Of a DNA stretch of 5,306 nucleotides, positions 1 through 5,237 are shown piece by piece (within the stretch, counting starts at the first letter, position 1; every line of letters starts with the position of its first letter). This stretch comes from Acidimicrobiales bacterium (GTDB lineage Bacteria > Actinomycetota > Acidimicrobiia > Acidimicrobiales > JANYDT01). Location of the stretch: assembly GCA_025358985.1 (NCBI GenBank), contig JANYHQ010000518.1, positions 1 to 5,306 of the forward strand, written 5' to 3'. A program made the position numbers and the translations under genes. Under the pieces are notes generated by a model, which made no database searches, had not been told where the DNA came from, and was given only the letters and a program-made list of their open reading frames with translations.

Positions 1-561
1 GCCACCTGCGATGAGCCAGTGAATGCCCGACAGATCGAGAGCCAGAGGACCGAGGAGTGGCTCTGCCGAGATGAAGCGAACAGCTGCGCCGACGTCTCGG
101 AGATGATCGGAACGGAAGGCGTAGCGCTGCGTCTCGATGGACACACCCATCCAGAGGTTCGACGGCCACTGCAGGGAGTCGGCGACGCGGGCCAGCCGCT
201 TGGAGCGCTTGGTGAGTACTTGGTACGTGTGCCTAGGAGTTTCCGCCATCACTTCGAACACGTCGCGTATGAAGGCAATCGGGACGTCCTCGTGGAAGAG
301 GTCACTCATGCTGTTGACGAAGACGACTCGCGGTGAATGCCAGCTGTGCGGAACCTGCAACGCATCTTCGTGAACGGTGAGGCCGAAACCCGGACCGCTC
401 GTACGGGGATCACCATCGAGCTGGTACTTCGGCTGGCCCATCGCCTTCAGGCGTTTTGCGAGGGTCATTGCGTAACAGTTGTCGCAGCCTGGCGACACGC
501 GATCGCAACCCGTGCTCGGGTTCCAGGTCATCTCGGTCCACTCAATTGCTGATTCAGCCAT
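1..561 (-). CDS. DUF5131 (phage Gp37/Gp68-like) three-Cys-motif protein, 3' end off window
   Basis: The frame is open from an ATG at 561-559 to the window edge, giving 187 residues without a stop. Near the N terminus is W13-N-P-S-T-G-C19, then S-P-G-C26-D-N-C29-Y-A, so the cysteines are spaced C-x6-C-x2-C as in the DUF5131 family. Downstream are further family hallmarks: VNSMSDLFHEDVP (about residues 95-107), QVLTKRSKRL (about 134-143), LWMGVSIE (about 155-162) and RFISAEPLLGPL (about 176 onward in the retained part). The visible protein stops at LIAGG, just where the family usually continues with a Gly-Glu-Ser-Gly stretch, so roughly 50-70 residues are missing. From family knowledge, these proteins occur in phages and islands. 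Their Cys cluster resembles the Fe-S site of radical SAM enzymes, but no reaction is established, so activity here is inferred. A good Shine-Dalgarno precedes the start. It lies 66 bp after the unknown small gene and could be cotranscribed with it. Confidence 0.87.
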   Translation of the reverse strand, partial: MAESAIEWTEMTWNPSTGCDRVSPGCDNCYAMTLAKRLKAMGQPKYQLDGDPRTSGPGFGLTVHEDALQVPHSWHSPRVVFVNSMSDLFHEDVPIAFIRDVFEVMAETPRHTYQVLTKRSKRLARVADSLQWPSNLWMGVSIETQRYAFRSDHLRDVGAAVRFISAEPLLGPLALDLSGIHWLIAGG

Positions 562-567
562 GTCGTA

Positions 568-572
568 CCTCC
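568..572 (-). promoter_or_regulatory. Shine-Dalgarno of the DUF5131 gene
   Basis: On the minus strand GGAGG lies six bases before the ATG at 561-559. It fixes the start of the DUF5131 gene. It is the only clear ribosome binding site among the five protein-gene starts in this window, which sets this cargo gene apart from its neighbours. Confidence 0.75.
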
Positions 573-627
573 GTATAGCGCAAGCCTACGGAAGGGGTGT
601 GACAAAACCAGGGACGGTGTTCGAGCG

Positions 628-897
628 TCACGCGAGCCACAGCGGCCATCGCTTGTCCGAGCGAGCGTCCGCCTCGAGCATCAGAAGCGCTGCGAACTCG
701 CCAACCAGTCGAGCTTGATCAGCTGCCGAGAGCTTTGGCCAACCCTCTTCGTAGTCGTTCACGGTCTCTTGGCGAACGAGGCCTGTCACCCAACGACCAT
801 CGTCCAGGTGGATGTCGACGACGAAGGTCCCGCAGTCCATGGCGAAGATCTCCGCAGGTAATTCCAGCGCAAGAGCGTTGACGAAGGATCTACTCAT
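628..897 (-). CDS. Unknown 89-aa cargo protein
   Basis: I do not recognise this protein. From the ATG at 897-895 it has 89 residues, is acidic, and shows no signal peptide, membrane segment or cysteine cluster. The N-terminal half looks beta-rich (CGTFVVDIHLDDGRWVTGLV). The C-terminal half looks helical (KLSAADQARLVGEFAALLMLEADARS) and ends in a tryptophan-rich tail, RWPLWLA. The gene lies 37 bp after the integrase stop and 66 bp before the DUF5131 start, on the same strand, so it fits a single cargo transcript. The start is uncertain. No Shine-Dalgarno is seen before the ATG, and an in-frame TTG at 951-949 would add 18 residues and overlap the integrase end. I prefer the ATG because the extra residues look like read-through of the spacer. 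It could be a small regulator or accessory protein of the element, but nothing in the sequence decides that. Confidence 0.6.
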   Translation of the reverse strand: MSRSFVNALALELPAEIFAMDCGTFVVDIHLDDGRWVTGLVRQETVNDYEEGWPKLSAADQARLVGEFAALLMLEADARSDKRWPLWLA

Positions 898-934
898 GGG
901 GGGCACCGATAGGACGGAAGCAGAGGAACGGTGC

Positions 935-2080
935 TCACCCTGGAGCCCCAAGAATCAACGCCGCAACTTTCGCCGCAGCATCTTCCTGCAGCGCAGGAAG
1001 CACGTGGGAGTACGTGTCGAGCGTGATGGCGATGTTGGCGTGGCCCAGGCGCTCGCTCACGACCTTGGCGGGCACGTTGGCGGCGAGTGCTGCCGAGGCG
1101 TAGCTGTGGCGCACGTCGTGCAGTCGGATCGCCGGTAGCCCGGCCCGCTCGCCGTTCCGCACGAACACCCGGCTGATCCGTTGCGGGTTCGTCGGCGTGC
1201 CGTCCTCGTTGGTGAACACGAGCCCGCTGTCGGTCCAACCCTCGCCCCAGGCCAGCCGCTCCGCCGCCTGCGCTGCGCGGTGTGAACGCAACGCGCCCGC
1301 CGTCACGGGATCGAGCGCCACCGATCGACGCGCCTTGTTCGTCTTCGGCTCGGAGAACACGAGCTTGTATTCCACCTGGTTCAGCGCCTGCATCACCTGC
1401 ACCCGCGAGTTCCGGTGATCGACGTCGCGCAACCGCAGCCCGAGTACCTCGCCACGGCGCATGCCCGTCGTCGCCAGCAGCAACCACATTGCGTAGAGAC
1501 GATCGTCGGCCACATACGCCAGGAACGTCCGCAGCTGCTCGGCGCTCCAGATCTTCATCTCCGGTGACCGAGCCGTCGGCGGCTCGGCGAGATCGGCCGG
1601 GTTGCGGCCGAGACGTCCCCACCGAACGGCATCGTGCAGCGACTTATGCAAGATCGTGTGGACTTCCTTCACGCTCTTCGGTGCCAGCCCGCCGGTGCCG
1701 TCGGCTCGACCGTTTGCGAGAAGGTCTGCGTACATAGCATTCAGCGCCGCAGGGGACACCGCAGACAATCGCTGTGCGCCCAAGCGGGGGACCAGGTGCT
1801 GGCGAACATTGCGCCGGTAGTGCGCATGCGTCGACTCCTTCACGCTCGCCTTGATCGCGGGGAGCCACTCGTCCTCCAGGTACTCCTTCAATCGCACCCG
1901 AGACGTGTCGACATGGCCGCCGCGCCGCACTTCGTCACGGTACTCAGCGAAGCCGGCCTCGGCCTCCCGTCGTGTGCGGAACCCGCCACGGGACACCTGC
2001 CGACGCTTCCCGTCGGGCCCAGGATCGAGCTCAGCCCAGAAGTACCACTTCTCGCCGCGCTTCTTGAAGTGCCCTTTCAC
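935..2080 (-). CDS. Tyrosine recombinase / integrase (phage integrase family)
   Basis: This 381-aa site-specific recombinase is likely to insert and excise the element at the adjacent tRNA-Leu. An N-terminal arm-binding-like domain (about residues 4-55; KKRGEKWYFWAEL, then a basic stretch ending FRTRREAEAGF) is followed by a helical core-binding domain (about 62-165, including HAHYRRNVRQHL) and a C-terminal catalytic domain (about 175-370). The full catalytic set is present: R208 in TGMRRGE, K246 in SEPKT, H321 and R324 in HDVRH, H347 in LGHAN, and the nucleophile Y357 in DTYSH. Length and layout match actinobacterial phage and ICE integrases, with no sign of truncation. The start is a GTG. 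An in-frame TAA lies about 36 bases upstream and there is no ATG in between, so the start is well constrained. No good Shine-Dalgarno is present, but TACTCT lies seven bases before the GTG, which would suit a leaderless transcript. No excisionase gene is seen nearby. Confidence 0.95.
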   Translation of the reverse strand: MKGHFKKRGEKWYFWAELDPGPDGKRRQVSRGGFRTRREAEAGFAEYRDEVRRGGHVDTSRVRLKEYLEDEWLPAIKASVKESTHAHYRRNVRQHLVPRLGAQRLSAVSPAALNAMYADLLANGRADGTGGLAPKSVKEVHTILHKSLHDAVRWGRLGRNPADLAEPPTARSPEMKIWSAEQLRTFLAYVADDRLYAMWLLLATTGMRRGEVLGLRLRDVDHRNSRVQVMQALNQVEYKLVFSEPKTNKARRSVALDPVTAGALRSHRAAQAAERLAWGEGWTDSGLVFTNEDGTPTNPQRISRVFVRNGERAGLPAIRLHDVRHSYASAALAANVPAKVVSERLGHANIAITLDTYSHVLPALQEDAAAKVAALILGAPG

Positions 2081-2087
2081 CCTGCCA

Positions 2088-2093
2088 AGAGTA
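2088..2093 (-). promoter_or_regulatory. Possible -10 element of the integrase gene
   Basis: TACTCT on the minus strand ends seven bases before the GTG start, which would put the transcription start at or next to the start codon. No convincing -35 is seen at the matching distance. That position is occupied by the 11-bp tandem repeat, so a bound protein could control this promoter. Confidence 0.35.
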
Positions 2094-2099
2094 CCGAGT

Positions 2100-2121
2100 C
2101 CGTTAGCAATCCGTTAGCAAT
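2100..2121. repeat. Exact 11-bp tandem repeat between tRNA and integrase
   Basis: CCGTTAGCAAT occurs twice back to back (2100-2110 and 2111-2121) with no mismatch. It lies between the att-bearing tRNA 3' end and the integrase start, and overlaps the expected -35 area of the integrase. Short direct repeats in this position are typical of arm-type integrase sites or excisionase/operator sites. Which of these it is cannot be told from sequence alone. Confidence 0.6.
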
Positions 2122-2178
2122 TGCCAAAACCGACCGACAGGAGCGAAGGAAACCCTGTTTCCCCTGGTCATAAGCTTG

Positions 2179-2260
2179 TGCGGGTGACAGGACTTGAACC
2201 TGCACATCTTTCGATACCAGGACCTAAACCTGGCGCGTCTGCCACTTCCGCCACACCCGC
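2179..2260 (-). tRNA. tRNA-Leu(UAG)
   Basis: An 82-nt class II tRNA reads on the minus strand. The acceptor stem GCGGGTG pairs with CACCCGC over seven base pairs, with discriminator A at 2179. The anticodon stem CCAGG/CCTGG encloses the loop TTTAGGT, giving anticodon TAG. A long variable arm (ATC, loop GAAA, GAT) is present, as expected for leucine. The T arm is GCAGG, loop TTCAAGT, CCTGT, with one G-T wobble. CCA is not encoded; the next bases are CAA. The 3' end faces the integrase, making it the likely integration site, and the gene appears intact after insertion. Confidence 0.96.
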
Positions 2261-2273
2261 GTAGCCGTTCATC

Positions 2274-2279
2274 ACCTTA
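2274..2279 (-). promoter_or_regulatory. Possible -10 element of tRNA-Leu
   Basis: TAAGGT on the minus strand lies 13 bases before the first base of the tRNA, a reasonable distance for a short 5' leader. No -35 resembling TTGACA is visible upstream, so this is a weak call. Confidence 0.3.
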
Positions 2280-2304
2280 CCCCCGCCCACCTCGCCTCCG
2301 GCTC

Positions 2305-2335
2305 GGCCGATCTGGGCCATTTGACCCGATCGGCC
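2305..2335. promoter_or_regulatory. Stem-loop in the tRNA-Leu/clpP intergenic region
   Basis: GGCCGAT (2305-2311) pairs with ATCGGCC (2329-2335). The stem continues with C2312-G2328 and GGG/CCC across a bulged T, making eleven pairs around an eight-base loop. Neither strand has a T tract after it, so it does not look like a standard intrinsic terminator. It lies between the divergent starts of tRNA-Leu and clpP and could be a regulator-binding palindrome or a barrier between them. The function is inferred only from position. Confidence 0.4.
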
Positions 2336-2366
2336 CCCGTCGCACCCGTAGGCGCCGATCCCCGCA

Positions 2367-2372
2367 TATCCT
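2367..2372 (+). promoter_or_regulatory. Possible -10 element of clpP
   Basis: TATCCT lies nine bases before the clpP ATG at 2382. With no Shine-Dalgarno before that ATG, a leaderless or very short-leader transcript is plausible. No -35 consensus is present 16-18 bases upstream; the TTGACC at 2321-2326 is about 40 bases away and too far. Confidence 0.35.
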
Positions 2373-2381
2373 CATGGACTT

Positions 2382-2963
2382 ATGAGCATCCCTGAAATCC
2401 TCGCCCAGTCAGGACCGGCCCTTCCCCAAGGTGACGTGTTCGAACGTCTCCTGCGCGAGCGCATCGTGTTTCTCGGCTCGCAGGTCGACGACAAGGTCGC
2501 CAACGAGATCAACGCCAAACTCTTGCTGCTCGACGCCGAGAGCCACAAGGACATCTGGCTCTACATCAACTCACCCGGTGGGTCGGTATATGCCGGCATG
2601 TCCATCTACGACACCATGCAGTTCGTCAAGAGCGATGTGGCCACCATTTGTATGGGCATGGCCGCCTCCATGGGCCAGTTCCTACTCACGGCCGGCGCCC
2701 CCGGCAAGCGCTACTCCTTGCCCCACGGCCGTATCCTCATGCATCAGCCCCTCGGCCAGATGCAGGGCACGGCCGCCGACATTCAAATCCATGCCGAGCA
2801 AATCATCCGTACCAAGAAGCTCATGGCCCGCCTCATCGCCGAGCACACCGGTCAACCGGTGGAACGTATCGAGGCCGACTCCGACCGTGACCGCTGGTTC
2901 ACCGCCGAAGAGGCCAAGGACTACGGCATGGTGGACGACATCATCGCCCGCAACCCCAACTGA
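2382..2963 (+). CDS. clpP: ATP-dependent Clp protease proteolytic subunit, ClpP1 type
   Basis: This 193-aa serine peptidase subunit forms the barrel-shaped ClpP core, which degrades proteins fed in by AAA+ unfoldases such as ClpX or ClpC in the cytoplasm. The catalytic triad is intact: S96 in GMAASMGQFLL, H121 in ILMHQPLG and D170 in DRDRWFTAEEA. The oligomerisation and substrate-binding stretch YINSPGGSVYAGM (about 61-73) is also present. GMAASMG and DRDRWFTA resemble the actinobacterial ClpP1 paralogue rather than ClpP2. Length is normal, with only a short N-terminal segment to be processed. The ATG at 2382 lacks a Shine-Dalgarno. An upstream ATG at 2373 is followed within three codons by a TGA that overlaps the true start, so it cannot be the start. 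Neither clpP2 nor clpX is adjacent: the next gene is convergent, 19 bp away. A complete actinobacterial complex would need partners encoded elsewhere. The gene is chromosomal flank, not island cargo, by its position beyond the tRNA. Confidence 0.95.
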   Translation: MSIPEILAQSGPALPQGDVFERLLRERIVFLGSQVDDKVANEINAKLLLLDAESHKDIWLYINSPGGSVYAGMSIYDTMQFVKSDVATICMGMAASMGQFLLTAGAPGKRYSLPHGRILMHQPLGQMQGTAADIQIHAEQIIRTKKLMARLIAEHTGQPVERIEADSDRDRWFTAEEAKDYGMVDDIIARNPN

Positions 2964-2981
2964 CCCAACGCAGAAGAAGGA

Positions 2982-3056
2982 ATCAGGCCAGCGCCACCAG
3001 AACCGCCTCTGCGCAACGAGTACCGCTGCGTAGAGCCCCCTGGATGCTGGCCTGAT
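2982..3056. repeat. Nested inverted repeats at the clpP/oxidoreductase convergence
   Basis: ATCAGGCCAGC (2982-2992) and GCTGGCCTGAT (3046-3056) form an exact 11-bp inverted repeat. Inside it, CTCTGCGC (3007-3014) pairs with GCGTAGAG (3028-3035), extended by A3015-T3027, giving a nine-pair stem with one wobble and an 11-base loop. The structure begins 19 bp after the clpP stop and covers the last codons of the oxidoreductase. A role as a two-way transcription end without a U tract is possible, but the same bases code for protein, so chance pairing remains open. Confidence 0.4.
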
Positions 3057-4308
3057 CACGATGATCACCAGCCACGAACACTCCCGGGCGCACTATGACG
3101 CTGCGCTCGGGCGGCGACAGGGTCATCAAGGCGGGCTGGGCATGCGCAATATGATAAGTGCGCACATGATCCCAGCCCTGTACGGCCGAGCCGAACCACC
3201 CCACCAGTTGGGTTTGGACCGCAGCCACCAGTGCCGCGTCAGTGTCGATTGACGCCACCCCGCTATCCGGGTCGAAACCGGGTTGGGGCCCAATGACAGC
3301 AGCGGCCACCAGGTGTCGACCGGATGGTGCATAGAACGGCGACACGTTGCTCATCACCGCCAGGTTGTTCACTGGTCCGGCTTCTCGTCCCTCGCCGTTG
3401 AGCACCACCGCCGACGAGCCCACGGGGTCAGCGTCAGCGGCGAAATACACACAGCTGACTCCTTGAGAACCAGGCGCCTCCACTGCGGCTCCGAGCAGTG
3501 CAGCCGCCTGCGGACCTTCGGTGGCCACCACTACGGCTTTGGCCCGCAACTCGGTTCCGTCCACCAACTTGACTATCCCGACAGCATCGGCGGAGACGGA
3601 AGCAACCTCGCAATGCAACCGCACTGATCCGGTTGGAAGGGCCGCTGCCAACTGCTCCGGAATACGCTGCATTCCCTTGGCTGGAACCGCATTGTCACCA
3701 TTGGACAGCATGCGGAAGATGAACTCGAACAGTCGAGATGACTCCGCCAGTTCCGGATCCAGGGTGATGCCAGCAAACAGTGGTTGCAGAAACGTGGTAA
3801 CCATCTTGGCGCTGAAACCGAGGTCATCGAGGTACGCAGCCACCGTGCGCTCGGGCCGGGCCCACAACTCGTCAATGGAGCCCCGTTGGCTGGAACACCG
3901 CAGTTTGGCCACGCGCAACTTGTCGGCCAGCGAACCCACGGGGGCGCGCACGGTGGCCAGCAGCGACAGAGGGCGTCGTAGCGGATCTGCCACCATATGG
4001 CGCGCCCCACCCACCTGCACCAACGCACCGGGCACGAATGCCCTCAGATCCAATGCCCCGTAATCCAGCAGTCGCATCGCCTCCGGGTAGGCCGTAAGCA
4101 ACACTTGGAATCCGCGGTCGAGTACGAACCCGTCCACGACGTCCGTACGTACCCGTCCGCCTACGCCATCGCCAGCTTCGAGCACCTGCACGCTCACTCC
4201 AGCTGCCGTGAGCGCAGTGGCAGCTGACAAACCAGCCAGGCCGGCCCCCACAATGATCACGTCAACGTCGACCGCCCCGGATCGAACGGGGGGTGACAGG
4301 TCAGCCAT
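2983..4308 (-). CDS. FAD-dependent oxidoreductase, amine oxidase-like
   Basis: This 441-aa flavoprotein belongs to the amine oxidase / protoporphyrinogen oxidase / phytoene desaturase-like superfamily. The N-terminal FAD-binding Rossmann motif is clear: VDVIIVGAGLAGLSAA, with G21-x-G23-x-x-G26. A ribose-binding acidic residue at E44 and the GG motif GVGGRVRT (48-55) follow. The C-terminal FAD-contact region GVFVAGDHRDQASIQGAL (about 409-426) is also complete. The middle (about 185-235) carries FAGITLDPELAESS and the NGDNAVPAKGMQRIPEQLA stretch seen in related oxidases, where the substrate domain lies. There is no signal peptide or membrane segment beyond the nucleotide-binding fold, so it is probably cytoplasmic. 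The start ATG overlaps the end of the upstream SDR gene by 8 bp (ATGGCTGA), implying translational coupling. No clear Shine-Dalgarno is seen. The substrate cannot be named; carotenoid, porphyrin or amine substrates are all known in the superfamily. Confidence 0.88.
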   Translation of the reverse strand: MADLSPPVRSGAVDVDVIIVGAGLAGLSAATALTAAGVSVQVLEAGDGVGGRVRTDVVDGFVLDRGFQVLLTAYPEAMRLLDYGALDLRAFVPGALVQVGGARHMVADPLRRPLSLLATVRAPVGSLADKLRVAKLRCSSQRGSIDELWARPERTVAAYLDDLGFSAKMVTTFLQPLFAGITLDPELAESSRLFEFIFRMLSNGDNAVPAKGMQRIPEQLAAALPTGSVRLHCEVASVSADAVGIVKLVDGTELRAKAVVVATEGPQAAALLGAAVEAPGSQGVSCVYFAADADPVGSSAVVLNGEGREAGPVNNLAVMSNVSPFYAPSGRHLVAAAVIGPQPGFDPDSGVASIDTDAALVAAVQTQLVGWFGSAVQGWDHVRTYHIAHAQPALMTLSPPERSVIVRPGVFVAGDHRDQASIQGALRSGTRCAEAVLVALA

Positions 4309-5224
4309 GCGATGACAGTAGCGACCTCAAGCCAGCGAGTAGGTCGGTATCGGCGAAGGCGAACCCCGAAGATTGCAGTTTGGTGGGCAGTACCCGAGCA
4401 CTGGCCAGCAGCATTTCCTTCACCATCTCCTCTCCGTAAAGCAACTTGAGCGGCAACAGCGGAATGGGGATGAAGGTGGGTCGCTTGAGGACCTTGCCGA
4501 GGACTTTGGTGAACTCGGCATTGGTCACTGGATGGGGGCTCACCAGGTTCACCGGTCCGCTGAGGGTGTCCGTGTTGATGACATGCATGATGGCCGACAC
4601 TTCATCGTCGATGGTGATCCAGGGCAGCCACTGCTTGCCAGACCCCATACGTCCACCCACCCCCAATTTGAACGGCAGCAATTGCTGTTTGAGGGCGCCA
4701 CCCTTGGTCGACATCACGATGCCGGTGCGGATGTGAACCACGCGGATACCGGCGGACTCGGCGTCGGCAGTGGCGTCCTCCCAGGCCTGCACCACGTCGG
4801 CCAAGAACCCAGAGCCACGAGGGCTTGACTCGGTGAGCTCGTCATCGCCCCGGTTGCCGTAGAAGCCAATGGCCGATCCTGACACCCATACCGGCGGCTT
4901 GGCGTCGAGTTTGGCCAGGATACGGGCCAGCAGGGTGGTGCCTTGTACCCGTGAGTCGAGCACCGCCCGCTTGTGTTCGGCGGTCCATTTGGAGTCCGCA
5001 ATGCCTTCACCGGCGAGGTGGACCACGGCGTCGGCCCCCTCGAGCGCACTGCTGTCGATGACGCCGGTGGTGGGGTTCCACACCGCATCGCCCGGGCCCG
5101 GGTTGCGTCGCACCATCCTCGTGACGGTGTGACCGCCCGACGTGAGCTTGTTGATGAGAGCGGTACCGATGAGACCGCTGGATCCGGTGAGAACCACCCG
5201 ACGGGGTGAGCTGGAGGTGGACAT
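4301..5224 (-). CDS. TIGR01777-family SDR epimerase-like protein (YfcH type)
   Basis: This 307-aa extended short-chain dehydrogenase-like protein has NAD(P)-binding TGSSGLIG at residues 13-20 (G-x-x-G-x-x-G). It then has ADAVVHLAGEGI (64-75), the SGSAIGFYG motif (115-123) and WITIDDEVSAI (202-212). After a linker, a C-terminal DUF1731-type segment (about 258-305; YGEEMVKEMLLASARVLPTKLQSSGFAF) completes the TIGR01777 architecture at normal length. The tyrosine of the SDR active site, Y122, is present, but the usual lysine four residues later is not; this is common in the family, and the reaction is unknown. The start ATG at 5224-5222 has no Shine-Dalgarno. TACGCT seven bases upstream suggests a leaderless transcript. 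It is the first gene of a two-gene operon with the FAD oxidoreductase, overlapping it by 8 bp, so the two may act on related substrates. Confidence 0.93.
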   Translation of the reverse strand: MSTSSSPRRVVLTGSSGLIGTALINKLTSGGHTVTRMVRRNPGPGDAVWNPTTGVIDSSALEGADAVVHLAGEGIADSKWTAEHKRAVLDSRVQGTTLLARILAKLDAKPPVWVSGSAIGFYGNRGDDELTESSPRGSGFLADVVQAWEDATADAESAGIRVVHIRTGIVMSTKGGALKQQLLPFKLGVGGRMGSGKQWLPWITIDDEVSAIMHVINTDTLSGPVNLVSPHPVTNAEFTKVLGKVLKRPTFIPIPLLPLKLLYGEEMVKEMLLASARVLPTKLQSSGFAFADTDLLAGLRSLLSSHG

Positions 5225-5231
5225 ACACGAA

Positions 5232-5237
5232 AGCGTA
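5232..5237 (-). promoter_or_regulatory. Possible -10 element of the SDR/oxidoreductase operon
   Basis: TACGCT on the minus strand ends seven bases before the SDR ATG. A weak -35 candidate, TAGACG (four of six matches to TTGACA), lies 18 bases upstream of it at about 5256-5261. Together they would start transcription at or beside the ATG, in keeping with the missing Shine-Dalgarno. Confidence 0.4.

Larger units (their letters stand above)
1..2178. mobile_element. Right end of an integrated element at tRNA-Leu (partial)
   Basis: A tyrosine integrase gene begins about 100 bp beyond the 3' end of a tRNA-Leu gene and is transcribed away from it. This is the usual arrangement for a prophage, ICE or genomic island inserted at the 3' end of a tRNA. 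Two further co-directional genes follow: an unknown 89-aa protein and a phage-associated DUF5131 protein. No structural, conjugation or replication gene is visible, so the class of element cannot be told. The tRNA-side boundary is expected inside or just after the tRNA 3' half, around 2179-2200. The other end and the second copy of the att core lie beyond position 1. I found no repeat of the tRNA 3' end elsewhere in the window. Confidence 0.75.

Noticed and set aside
19..552. Plus-strand open frames opposite the left-edge gene (19-336 and 337-552)
   Set aside because: The minus strand carries a clear DUF5131 protein through the whole stretch; the plus frames are its antisense and match nothing.
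901..936. Short inverted repeat GCACCG/CGGTGC just after the integrase stop
   Set aside because: Only six pairs with a 20-base loop and no T tract; too weak to call a terminator, although it does fall in the integrase/small-gene spacer.
628..951. Longer form of the 89-aa gene starting at TTG 951
   Set aside because: The 18 extra residues overlap the integrase end, look low in information, and no ribosome binding site precedes the TTG.
894..1622. 242-aa minus-strand frame inside the integrase gene
   Set aside because: It is an Arg- and Gly-rich shifted frame of the integrase coding sequence, typical of GC-rich shadows.
1282..2173. Long plus-strand frames opposite the integrase (1282-1737, 1634-2173)
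   Set aside because: They are antisense to a complete integrase with all catalytic residues and have no protein-family character.
2321..2326. TTGACC as the -35 of clpP
   Set aside because: No -10 hexamer lies 16-18 bases downstream, and the site is part of the stem-loop.
2431..3033. 200-aa plus-strand frame overlapping clpP
   Set aside because: It is the +1 shadow of clpP, rich in Ser, Pro, Arg and Thr, with no domain.
4293..4300. GTGACAGG shared with the tRNA-Leu 3' end, considered as an att copy
   Set aside because: The match is eight to ten bases only and lies inside the oxidoreductase gene on the chromosomal side, so it is chance.
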